28,841 nucleotides of DNA from Sphaeroforma arctica JP610 (Eukaryota; Opisthokonta; Ichthyosporea; Ichthyophonida). Under the pieces are notes generated by a model that saw only the letters and a program-made list of their open reading frames with translations, did no database searches and had not been told where the DNA came from. This document shows positions 9,299 to 20,400 of the stretch, piece by piece; the stretch's first letter is position 1; each line of letters opens with the position of its first letter. The stretch covers positions 69,527-98,367 of the forward strand of contig NW_014040323.1 in assembly GCF_001186125.1 (NCBI RefSeq), given 5' to 3'. The translations under genes were made by a program, and so were the position numbers.

Positions 9299-10453
9299 TT
9301 AGAATTCACAATCTCCCATGCTAGAGTATCCACAGAAATAAGGACAAATGAACCCAGATTCGAAAGGATATAGACAGCCATTTTCCTTCACTTGCGCGAA
9401 TTGCTCCTCAACGGTGCGTTCATATTCCTCACTTCCCTCGTCGTTGTCGAAAGTAGCGGGCAAATTGTTGTCAGCCATTGCGCTCTCCTTAGCATACGCG
9501 TTAATGGCGTCACAAGAATCTTCACTACTTTGTCCAAAGTATTCGATGTACTGCTCGTATGCTGCGCACATTCTGTCAATGGCTATTGAGCTCGGGGTCG
9601 ACGCTGTAGAGTATGGGCAGTAGAAACTGGCAGGGGTGTCAATATCGCAAAATATTGATTCCGCATTATTCAGACGTATTGCCTCAGCTTCAAGTGCCGG
9701 CTGGCCATCATCACTGGTGCATTTGCTTTCGTATGAATTGTAAGAGCTGTAAGCACTTCTTGGCATGAATGAGTTTGTCATAGTCTTCTCGAATGCGAAA
9801 TTGTTCGATTCTTTGCATCCTCTTTCCTTCTCGATCTGAGCCAAAGAATAGTATACGCACATCAAGTTACCGGCATATTCCTGACCCTCCGCATTGCATC
9901 TACTTCCAGTTTCTTCACAGCAAACACTGCCGCAGAATGAATACTCACCTGGACAATGTGGATCCTGACTACACTTCGTCGTCTTTTGAAAGTTTAGATC
10001 GGTGTTAACAACCTGGTTGGACTTTGCGCACACAGGTTCACCCCCAGATGCTCTTAAATCGTGGTAGAGACAAGTGATGGTGTCCGGTTCTGCTTCTATC
10101 TTCTTGCAGCATACTTCCTGGCAGTCTTCGAAGCTCTCAGCGGCAATGTACGTGTCGCGCTTCTCTTCATCGAGCTCGTAGCCGAAGCCACAATAAGTTC
10201 TTCCAAATACCGATTCATTTAAGTATTGCTCTTCGAATGCCGACTCGTTAATCTCTGCCACACACGTCGTGGAGCAGATGTCTTGTAAATAAACACTTGT
10301 CTCTTCGGCGTAGCGCCGCGGACCAGAGGTCCTAATGGGAGGATAAAGAGGTCTCTTGGCCCAACTGTTGGTCACAGGCTGGGGGTAAAGAGCCGCCTCT
10401 GCTACTGCGAGTAGCAGAATTGAGACGGCGATAGTAAAAATATCAGCTAGCAT
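9299..10453 (-). CDS. Secreted cysteine-rich protein, family unknown
   Basis: A single exon encodes 384 residues, starting at the first ATG of the frame and ending in TAA. Residues 1-20 form a classic signal peptide: a short N-region, the hydrophobic IFTIAVSILLLAVAEA and a small-residue cleavage site before LYPQ. The mature part has about 25 cysteines and many acidic residues, with no second hydrophobic helix, so it should be exported or delivered to a vesicle or cell wall. Two modules share a pattern: DCQEVCCKK...ITCLYHDL...VCAKS (near residues 109-150) and FCGSVCCEE...LMCVYYSL...GCKES (near 172-217). Each has a CC pair, then C-hydrophobic-Y, then a closing C. This suggests an internal duplication with disulphide bonds. 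I recognise no named family. A TATA box 67-73 bases upstream supports the start and suggests a strong or regulated promoter. Confidence 0.8.
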   Translation of the reverse strand: MLADIFTIAVSILLLAVAEAALYPQPVTNSWAKRPLYPPIRTSGPRRYAEETSVYLQDICSTTCVAEINESAFEEQYLNESVFGRTYCGFGYELDEEKRDTYIAAESFEDCQEVCCKKIEAEPDTITCLYHDLRASGGEPVCAKSNQVVNTDLNFQKTTKCSQDPHCPGEYSFCGSVCCEETGSRCNAEGQEYAGNLMCVYYSLAQIEKERGCKESNNFAFEKTMTNSFMPRSAYSSYNSYESKCTSDDGQPALEAEAIRLNNAESIFCDIDTPASFYCPYSTASTPSSIAIDRMCAAYEQYIEYFGQSSEDSCDAINAYAKESAMADNNLPATFDNDEGSEEYERTVEEQFAQVKENGCLYPFESGFICPYFCGYSSMGDCEF

Positions 10454-10519
10454 CTTGTATTATGTACACAATAAAATTGAATAGAAAACAATGATAAGAA
10501 AGAATAAGAGAAGGTGCAC

Positions 10520-10526
10520 TTTTATA
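10520..10526 (-). promoter_or_regulatory. TATA box of the secreted Cys-rich gene
   Basis: TATAAAA on the minus strand (TTTTATA on plus) is flanked by GC-containing sequence (CACTATAAAAGTGC), so it stands out from background. If transcription starts about 30 bases downstream, the 5' UTR is about 40 bases. Confidence 0.6.
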
Positions 10527-11074
10527 GTGCGGAGAATCAAGAAGTGAAGATGACCAGTTGACCACGAATACATTATTACTAGTTTGCGTCCGCCACGAGT
10601 CCACCGCAGCTCGTCCAAAAGAAGTATACAACTTTATTTAAAACTGCTTTTGAAGACCCCTAAATAAACATCACAAAGTTATCATCTATTTTGTACTACA
10701 TTTTTTTAATTAAAACAAAACGAATCCAACCTAATTTTTCATTTCTTTGTTCAATTTTCTGAAGGCTATGATTTGTTTACCCTAAAAAAACCAAACAATA
10801 TAAATACATACAGATAAATAGTTATTTGGATACATTACTCACATATTTATTTTAGTTACATTTTTTTAAACTTTTTTTCAACTTGTTTTAAAATAAAAAT
10901 TTAAATCCTCCTTAACAACTGCTGTTGTTGACAAAAGGTTTTTATCCATCAGCCATCAGATGTGAAGATAGTGAGATGACAGATCATCTCTGGCGTTCTG
11001 GCCCTAAATGACAAATGTCACCCTGTAATACCGGATCCATTGCTCGACTCAGACAAGTCTCAGAAGTCAGTAGA

Positions 11075-11130
11075 CTACTACTCTCTAATAGAGCTAGAGA
11101 GGTCTCTCTAGAGTAGTAGAGGAGAGTAGT
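11075..11130. repeat. Imperfect palindrome rich in CTACTACTCTC / GAGAGTAGT
   Basis: The left half, ACTACTACTCTC..., pairs imperfectly with the right half, ...GGAGAGTAGT, around a CTAGAGAGG/TCTCTCTAG centre. It could form a long hairpin. A related word recurs at 13951-13967. Function is unknown. Confidence 0.55.
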
Positions 11131-11399
11131 TACATAGAAACTCAGGGAGTTAGGCTCGGCCGTTACGGTTACCGGGGTAAGCCATTATGGTCCGACCCGC
11201 AACCGTCCGTCAATATTCAACTATTTAGTATTTACATACCGCGAGAGCGGCTATATTTTTTTTATAAATATATTATAGTATCCAAGCGCGCGACTAAAAT
11301 TCACGCAAAATGGTTTTTATAAAATATATGATTTTTTACTAAAATGTAAAAAGAAAAACAGTATACATATGCACAATCTTGACTGAACACCATCATTAT

Positions 11400-11610
11400 T
11401 GATGATGATGATGATTCTGTCAGAGTCAGATGTGTGCAGTACATATGCAGATTGCAGTGAACTGAGTGAAGCAGTGTGCACTGTATGTACAGTGTAGCGT
11501 TGTAGACTGCAGTGTGGCTGTAACTGGCTATGCGCCTGTGCCCTGTGGTCAGTCTAGGACTCTAGTGTCTGTGCATAATGTGTTGTGAACTGCGAGTGCA
11601 CTCTGTAGAC
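11400..11610. repeat. Degenerate GTGCAGT / CTGTAGACTG-rich repeat
   Basis: A GATGATGAT run is followed by many overlapping variants of TGCAGTG, GTGCACTGT, TGTAGACTGCAGTG and similar words. It looks like a diverged short-period satellite. No start, stop or terminal repeats can be defined with confidence. Confidence 0.4.
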
Positions 11611-12572
11611 TGTAAATAAATAACTGAAGGGGAATACAAAAATCTCTCCTCGTTGTCTCATATATATATATTTATATATATTTAAACAAATGAATCAAAA
11701 AGGAGGAAAAACAATCACTTCTTGTCTGGGGACTGGGACGACTTCGGACTGTGGGATGACGACATGACGTCTGGGTCTCTGGGAGTCTACATATTAGGTC
11801 TCTGGGACATGAGCCTAAAATATCAATAAAAATGAGGTACATAATGAGCTCGTCTGCTACATCCTCGCATATTCGTGTTATTTATTTATTTATTAATTTA
11901 TTTTTAAAAAACCAATTAGCCTTGATTATAATATTTGGATAAAGGCTATGATATGCGCATATTATCTATATTTCAAACCAATGGTATGAAACATAAAAAA
12001 CCATAAATAAAAATGTATATATAAATAGAAATAAATGCTATGATAAATAATCAGTAGTAGTAACGGTTGAACGTATAAATCTTGGTGATTCATTAAGACT
12101 GCGACCACTAAGTCTGACTTTTGGTTCTGCGACCACTGTCTGACGCTCTTGATAGACGCGTCAACATGCATCGAGCGCAAACATGATAAATTGCAACTGA
12201 CGCTATACTACTGGTACGATAGCTCTGAAAATGGTAACAAAGCTCAAGGACAATACTATTGATAGGTGTGAACAATTATTTGTGCCTGTGAATTATCAAG
12301 TTCACAATATCTCTTATGGCAGGATATGTGACAACGTCTCCTGTGACCAGGATGCGCTCAGGAGACAAAATATCGAACTGGCATGTATTGTGAAAAAGCG
12401 ATTTTCGGGTATCACCCGATTACAATAGTGTCAAAAAGAGTGTCCAACGTGTGCGTTTGTAATTTTTGATGTTATTTCGTCCTATTTGGTATAGTTTAAA
12501 TTACAGGGTCTTTCACGCATACTTGCGAAGTTACACAACTATATGTATGGAAATATACGTCCTTCAAAACAC

Positions 12573-12592
12573 NNNNNNNNNNNNNNNNNNNN
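12573..12592. other. Run of 20 N (assembly gap)
   Basis: Twenty unknown bases interrupt a TA-rich stretch next to a microsatellite. The true gap length may differ. Frames crossing it should not be trusted. Confidence 0.98.
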
Positions 12593-12599
12593 AATATAC

Positions 12600-12602
12600 T
12601 CT

Positions 12603-12647
<45 letters not shown>

Positions 12648-12670
12648 AGAATATGTATATATATATATAT
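12600..12670. repeat. (TA)n microsatellite next to the gap
   Basis: Two TA runs lie directly right of the assembly gap. They probably caused the break in the assembly. Confidence 0.9.
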
Positions 12671-12968
12671 GTGCCAAATATGGTATATGTCATAAATATG
12701 TCATGTGTACAATATAAGTATTCACGAAATATATTATATAATATAGTATATGGAATAAAATGTATATGCGATATTTTACATCAGCTATAAACCAGCTACT
12801 ATACACCTGTACAATTCCTTTCGTATAGCTACTAACTACAGCCACTCTGCCTATATAATTATTCTAATATAACTACAAATACAGTTATGCCCATATGATT
12901 TTTATAATACAGCCGTGAAATACTATATATTGTAAATATTTCGTAAATGTATATGTATATTGTACACA

Positions 12969-13127
12969 TGGCATATTTCATAAATATGCCTTATTCAGAA
13001 ATATGGCATATTTTAGAAACATGGCATATTTTAGAAACATGGCATATTTTAGAAACATGGCAAATTTATATAAAAAATATGGCATATTTTTTATATATGG
13101 CATACTTTTAAATATGGCATATTTCAA
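12969..13127. repeat. ATGGCATATTT array with 18-bp tandem core
   Basis: The word GGCATATTT or a near copy occurs about eight times. Three copies of ATGGCATATTTTAGAAAC follow head to tail without change at 13003-13056. The first unit forms a perfect hairpin at 12970-12990 (arms GGCATATTT / AAATATGCC, loop CAT). It is noncoding and sits about 1.3 kb upstream of the RTK start codon. Confidence 0.8.
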
Positions 13128-13950
13128 AAAAAAATTATACCAATTTTTTTTATTTTTGCCGTATTTCTGAAATCAACACGCGTAATACGTATTTTTTCCT
13201 AATTTCATATCATATTTCATATTTCATATTTAACGTTTTCAGTGCATTTTTATTATTTTGAAATAATAATATGCCAATTTTTCGCCATATTTATTATCGA
13301 AAAATATGTGTTCCTCGGTCAGCTTATGTCACTTGTGAGTTGTGGGGCGTGGGCCCTGATGGGGAGTAGAGACTGCCCGACTGGGCAGGGGGTTGTTATT
13401 TACTTTGCAATATATTTAAAACAGTCATTTTAGAGAAAAAAAATACTAAAATACAATGATACAGATCTAGAAATCCTTTTTTTTTTCATAAATCCAATGG
13501 GATATTTTCATATTTATCAGTCTGTCTCCGGCTCACCGGCCTCCACAGACCCCCAATCCGGAGAGTGCTACCGGCCATGGGCGTGGCGCCGTCATACATA
13601 TTTAGACAAGTTTCTATATGCAGATGGATATCTATTTTTATTTTTATTCGTTTATTGTTTGTTTTTTTGTTTTTTAACTAATACAAACCAAAAAGTCACA
13701 AATCTTACGCCACTCTTTTCAGTGACTCAGACGCCAACTTTCCAAAACAAAACAAAACATATAAAAAATCATCATAAGTGGTTTGCTTATTTTGTTTTTA
13801 TAAAAAGGGAAAAATATATTTTCATTGAAAACAGCATTTGTTTGTCAATCTATGAGTCAATTACTCCTCACTCTTAATATTATGATTTTTTGATTATTTT
13901 GTTTTAATAATTCCATCACTGGACAGAAAGGACCTATTTTTATACACTCG

Positions 13951-13967
13951 CTCTACTAGTAGTAGAG
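13951..13967. repeat. Short perfect palindrome CTCTACTA-G-TAGTAGAG
   Basis: Eight-base arms flank one base. The word resembles the arms of the palindrome at 11075-11130, so both may be remnants of one repeat family. No coding context. Confidence 0.5.
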
Positions 13968-14441
13968 AGAGACTCCTATACTCCACAGTCAGATGGCGGT
14001 CACCATATGGCATATGCTCTGAAAAGTGAAAAGTGAAAAGTGGAAACTCGAAAGTTGAAACTCAAACTCGAAACTCAAACCCGAATTTCAAATTACAATA
14101 TGTACATATGTACAATTCGAAAGGTTAATCACTAATCAGTGATGTTATAGCTCACAGCGTGCTAAATATCATTGGACGTTCACATACAGTACAACAGAGA
14201 TCGTGACGTATTGCATACCTTTATTTGAAAGAAAACAATGCAAATACACGTCGAATATATCGGCATATATATAACATGCTTTGTAAATTGCTGGTAAAAT
14301 CACAATCTTTATTTTTATAGTCTGAGGATATTTAGTCACAGCAGTAATATATTATCAAACAACTCTTGTTACGAAGTCTATTCGATATAGCAAACACTGG
14401 TTTATAAACTGACAACTGATCAGGTACATAGATAGCCAGCA

Positions 14442-17400
14442 ATGACGCCATCTAATATCATAAGAGCAGGTTGCCTTCTTGCGGTCGCTGCGACAACCGT
14501 TTGTGCTCAAGAAGCCCCATTTTGTGATGCTGACTGCAATACAACACCACGCGTCTGCTACAACGCAACAGAATTGACTCGACAAGTTCAATTGGGGCTC
14601 TCAGGTTGGTGCAGACCTGTGTATATGCGTTATCAAATTTCATCTCGTAGCTTTGTAGTTTGTGACGGTGTATTACGTTTGAACGTAAGTAACTAACTGT
14701 TACAAAATAGTTATTAGGCCGTTTTTGTCCCTTTCATGTCTGGTAAACTTAAGATACTATTATTGTACACCTATCCACTATATTGGGCTGCAGTGCTCCT
14801 GGGGGCTATCGCGTGAAATACATTATATGCACAACGCACTTGTTTTCACCATCCAAGCGATTGTTTCGTTCGGCTAAAATACTCCACCCGCTACATACAG
14901 ACATTTGGATACACCGGAGCATCACATTGGAAGATGTGCTAGAACTTAATCCACCAAGAGATTTAAATATAAGAGCTTGCAATACCGTCGAGGTCAACTG
15001 TTCCCCCAATGGTGCCTTTAAGATCGGGTGGGTGTATGGTTATGGTATTTTACAATCCAGAGTATTTAGGACAGGTCTAAAACAAGGTGTCTAATGAGCA
15101 GGCAATGCTAAGTATTTTTATGTTGCACATATTTTTCTTTGACCCTATCCACTGTGGAGAAGGTGCAAATTATCATAAAACAACACCTTTGCTTCTTCGA
15201 CGCAATAGTGAAGGAGCCGAAGGTACGACAGGAGACAGTATTTTTATCGGAGGGTTCTCTATTGTGGGATGCAATGGTGGGGCTGTGAAGGCAAGGTCGT
15301 CGAATTCGATCACCCTGCAGGGACTCGCGATCACGGGACCAGCGTATGTGCAAGCTGAATTTTCTAATATTTCCTTTTATTTCTGTGCTCGTCCTGTGTT
15401 TTCCATGATAGTGACTGAAACATAATCAAAACTTGCAGAACAGAAATGTCAGAGCCAGCATCAGCCCTCAATTCCCCTACTGTACTGATAGACAGTTGTA
15501 GTTTCAAAGGGAACAGGCTCGATGCCAGTGTTCTTGAAATGGTAGGTCAAGTGCTGTGTACACTTACACACTTTTACCGCGCAGCTAGAATATCTATTCG
15601 TATTCAGATAGAATATCTATTCGCATTAAAGCATGACGGGGAAAGCCATATTATTTGACTGTCTGTATTGGTAGTCGCTTTCCTTTTTTACGGCAACTGC
15701 GATCACTGATCTGCTGAATCCTTGAACTTTCGCGTGGTCGCTCCTGATCATTTACAGTTCGAGAGAATCTGTATATCAGCAACTCAGCCATCAGATCGCA
15801 TCGTACAATGCTGTCAATCCAGCTCAGCTCACGCTATCAAAGTTAATCTGTCTGTTTCTTTCTTTATCAGGGGGGCGGCGCACTCTATATCGATGCTACA
15901 AATGCGACCATCGTTCATTCCGAATTTCACAACAATTCAGCTAATTATGGTGGTGCTATTTTCAGCACGCAAGCCTTGGATGTTCAAAATTCCAATGTTA
16001 CTTCAAATAATTGTTTAAAAGTAAGTTTGCATGTTTCGGTGATTCCTCCAACCTAAAAATTATGTATGACAAGTCCAAGAATTTTCTGGTAGTCCAGCAA
16101 TACTTTTTTTTGGATTGTATATTGTACTCTATTACATTCCTGACTCGTTAAGCGATCTTTGCATAGGCGGGGTGCGGAATATATGCCATAGGACTGAGCG
16201 TGAGCAATTCTAGGTTTTCCGGGAACAACAACAAGGGACAACGTGAAGCAGATCCACAAACCATAGAAGAAGCTACCAGAGGAGGTGCTATATATTCCGA
16301 ACTGGGTAGGTCCGCATCTTTTCAGTGACAATAACATTTTAGTGGACTTTCTCAATTAGAGGCAATTAATTCGAATGATTGCTACGTTGAACTCAACTTA
16401 ATCTGCCTGGAATGCTAATACTCGATAGGGCTGATGGCGACAAATATTATTTGTGAAGATAACGTGGCATACATGGGAGGCTGCTGGTACACGAATAGTG
16501 TAACTGAACAGGTGTGAGTTTTATACTTCAGCAACATGTCCACGACGTGATTAGCGCAGCATGTATAACCCATGTACTTAGTTGATAAGGGTTTATTGCT
16601 TGCAATCGAGCAAAAAAAGAGTTTATGCATAAGGTGTTTTGCAAATAAGGTGGTATGTTTGACAATTGCGTGCTGTGTACCGTTTTTCCTAAACGAGAAG
16701 CTTTGTGAAGCGCAAGAGACATTACACAGAGTCCATACTCAAGAGTGTGCAGAATCTAACCAAATCTAATGCACATGACAACAGGTCAGCCTCACAGATT
16801 CAAATTTTCTTCGAAACTTGGCCCACGATTCTACCGAAGGCTCAGGGCTTGGTGGAGGCGGAAGGTCAGTATCGAGCATGCGTATTGAAAGGTGTACATT
16901 CGACAGTAATCAGGCGAGTTCTGCTTCCATTTTCCAGGCTGATGGTATAGTGGACATTATCGGTATGTTTTCTTCGATAGGATATCTTCAATTTTTGAAA
17001 TGAGCGAGTGTGTTCCCATAGCTGTCCCATTGTCTCAAAATAGTAGCAGTCTAGGTAGACTTCAGATAATCTGGAGCGTGTATCCAACCAACTCGGACAT
17101 TATTTCCGTGATGCAAGATTTGAAAAATGGAGGAATGAAGAACTCTCAATGTTTTTGAATTTCATGTACTCTTTCCTCTACCATCAGATTCGGATTTTCG
17201 TCATAATATCGGAGTTTCAGCGAGTAGTACACTCTTGTACACAGGGCCAGTCACTGTGACCAATTCCAATTTCCACAACAATAGTGCCTTCAACTCTGGT
17301 GGAGGTGCTATCAATAGCGAAGCTGCTGAGAACTTTGTCCAGGACTCGAATTTCACTATGAACATTGCTGGAGGGGGTGGTGGAGCGATCAGTGCTCGTG

Positions 17401-20400
17401 GAGCCGTGATATTGATCAGATCCCGTTTCATTGCGAATAGGGCAAATGGAGGGCAATCCGAACAAGGGTTTGGTGGTGCCGTCTTTGCGGATACACTTGT
17501 GGCGGGCGAAACACTATATTTCGGGCATAACACAGCTGGACTTGACGGGGGAGCAATAGTGTGCCGAGGAGATATTAATATATCCGGTAATATTGATTTT
17601 CTTTGTAGCTTAGATAGTCAAAGTGAGGTTCCGGTGCACAAGTGTGGCTCCTTTAACAAGCATACTTTTTCCCCAAGCGAGTGACACTTCTACAACAGTC
17701 TACTTCCCTGCCTTGACATGCGGTACTTTCGCTTTCTGTTTTTTGTTTTTTCATTTAGGTGCGCAGTTTGAATTCAACTCGGCCACAGAAAACGGCGGAG
17801 CAATATCTGCATTTTATCAGGTGGCCTTAGCAAGTAAGTGGTTTTCAAATGGTTCGAATATCTTTTTGTCCCTTTCTAGGTGTTGCTCTTCAATTCAGCA
17901 GCCTTTTATATTGCCAGAATATACTCATTGCTGATGATACCTCATATTGATCAATCCAGGCTCAAGCTTTAACGGGAATACAGCTACCGGCAGTGGTGGG
18001 GCGCTTTTTCTAAACGACGTCATTATGGCCAACGAAGTAAACTTTACAAATAACGACGCTGCCGCGAATGGAGGTGCGATATACAGCAGCGGAATTTTTC
18101 CTAGTTACTTGGTTGCTGCTCGTCTTACAAACAATACAGCCAGTTTCGGGGGAGGAATCTACTCTGAGAATTCTAAAGTAGAATTGTATAACAGCATTGT
18201 ACAAGACAATGAGGCATTTTCAAAGGGGGGCGCCTTATATGTGCAACAAGTAAGCAAGCAGTTCCATATCAATTTTACCAATATTTTTAAATTTGTCTGT
18301 TTTCTTTCAATTGGGAAACTTAATTGTCCAAACTTAATGCTGCTTACACTTCCGAAGTTTCTCGTGCAAGTGGCTGAAACGATCCTCTTTTCTATTTCAC
18401 TTCTAGGTTGTCGTGAGGAACTCCGTCATCAAGTGCAACAAAGCTATCATTGGTGGGGCGCTCGCTATCACTGGGGTTGTAGTAGACCTTGATAATACTA
18501 CACGGATCACAAGCAACAATGGCATCTGCTCCAACATCTACTTCCAAAGCGGTATGCAATCATGTTGTCATACTTCTCCTCGTTGGTTCTTTTGGTCGAT
18601 CTGCAGTAAATCGCGCCATCTATCAAGTACTACATTGTGGTGTGTGTTTTTAATAAGAACCTGTTTTTACCAATATCTATTGCTACCAGGTCTGGCGTGT
18701 GAGGACGGTTTAGGTGATGATTACTGCGACTGTGCCTTCACGGCACAGATGCTCGCTGAGTGTGGTAACGGTGCGGTGTGCGACATCGAAGCAACAAAGC
18801 CGTTTACCACTGATGTGCCCTGTCTTTGTCCCGAAGGCTGGTTTTTGAACACCGCTGGTGGTTTGTGTATACCTTGCAGCACGTGTGGGACCTCAGCGAG
18901 CCAGGCAAGTACGCTCAATGATTTTATGTTTGGCACAAGTGATATATTCAAACATTTAACAATGCTTCTTACCAAAAACACATCAAAGCGGCTTGATCGT
19001 GGGGCAGCGAATATTCAACAGCATTATTAAAAGTTCTTCAATTACATATGAACAGCTAGGGTACCCCAGATATTTATAATGAGCTTTCGCCGAGCTATCG
19101 AACTAACTCTGCAAACCCTTCACGAGCAGGGTGAGTGCACTAGCAAGCAGGATGTTCAATGCGATTGCCCTACCGGTAAGACGGGGCCCAATTGCGAAGA
19201 TGACTGTAAGTTGCCAGCCAATTGTCTCGAAGGCGATGCTAGTACCTGCCAGTTCGACGCTCTCGATTTGAGCTTCGGAGCCGTTTGCACGGCTTGTAAC
19301 GAAGGGTTTTATCTGCAGGACAGTATCTGCATACCATGCACGACATGTCCTGGCAATGCTTTGCCTATCGAAGCATGTACTGTTACTGAAGATGCGGTAA
19401 GTCAGCGGTCGCTAACCCGTGTGATATGTTTCCGGTAGTTTAAACTGGGCTTTCGGGCATGGGAGAACGTACAATGATACTGATGAGTCTTCACACGGGG
19501 AATACACCAGAAAATATCGATTATTCTCTGCAGGACTATCTATCATTCTCTGCAATATTAAAACAACATCGTTTAACACTGCTCGAATTCCATGTTTGAT
19601 GTATAGGTGTGCGCGTGTGATGCAGGTAAATCAGGCTCAGCCTGTAACATAAACTGTGAAGTTCCAGTAGGTTGCTCGGGTCTAAATCTTAGCACAACCG
19701 TATGCCAATATAGCCTGGACTCGGGTACTAAAGGAATTGAATGCACCGGCTGTAGGTAAGTGTCATTTCGATAACCTGCACTGTGGGTATAGTGCGTGTT
19801 GTATTCATCTTGCAACTCACAAACCCTAACATTCTTCGACGGATGCTGTAAATCCTGACCATAATTCATAGTCGTTCATAGCAATTTCTGCTTATCTCGC
19901 TTATTAGGATCGCACTTTAAAATCATGTACATATATTGAATCTAAGTTAACCTTGATATGGTCGCAGCTCTGGCTTCTACCACCGACAAGACAACAAACA
20001 GTGTGCACAAATCACTGAGTGCAACTTCAATAACGAGTTTGAGATAACTTCATTCAATGAGACAGCCGACAGAGTTTGTCAGTCGGTTCAGACTTGTCAC
20101 GCTGGTCTGGATGGGACTGGAACTTACACCTATTCGATGTTTACGAAAACCAAGGATACCGTGTGTCGATCATGCACTCAGAGCTCATCGTGCGTAGATG
20201 GAAAACTGGTATGGTCGCGTCACTGTGAAGCACTGACGCGTATCTACATCACAGAAAGATGACTAATCATTTGACTGGTAATTCTGAAGGTCCCGTGCAT
20301 ACTTCGTTTTGATTGGTTGGGTTCAACATTCCGCTATCGTGGTCTGAGGGCGATTTGAATGCCATATAACGAGGAATGCATCTATTTGACCGAAGTTTGT

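Larger units (their letters stand above)
10454..14441. other. Gene-poor intergenic region of about 4 kb
   Basis: No frame here shows a family signature. One plus-strand frame, 12231-12428, begins with ATG but has no support. Contents I can name are an imperfect palindrome (11075-11130), a (GAT)n run and a degenerate GTGCAGT-rich stretch (about 11400-11610), TA microsatellites (about 12610-12670), a 20-base gap, the ATGGCATATTT array, a hairpin at 13951-13967 and a purine-rich AAAGTG/AAACTC minisatellite (about 14020-14095). The last few hundred bases should hold the RTK promoter, but no clear core element stands out. Confidence 0.6.

Noticed and set aside
12231-12428. ATG-initiated frame of 65 residues
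   Set aside because: No domain, no signal peptide and no splice or promoter support; of chance length for this region.
12969-13127. CRISPR-like array of short repeats
   Set aside because: The units are tandem or irregular, without unique spacers of constant length, and the DNA is eukaryotic.
17201-17533. Minus-strand frame of 110 residues (proline/alanine-rich)
   Set aside because: It lies opposite the large beta-helix exon of the RTK and reflects its Gly/Asn codon pattern.
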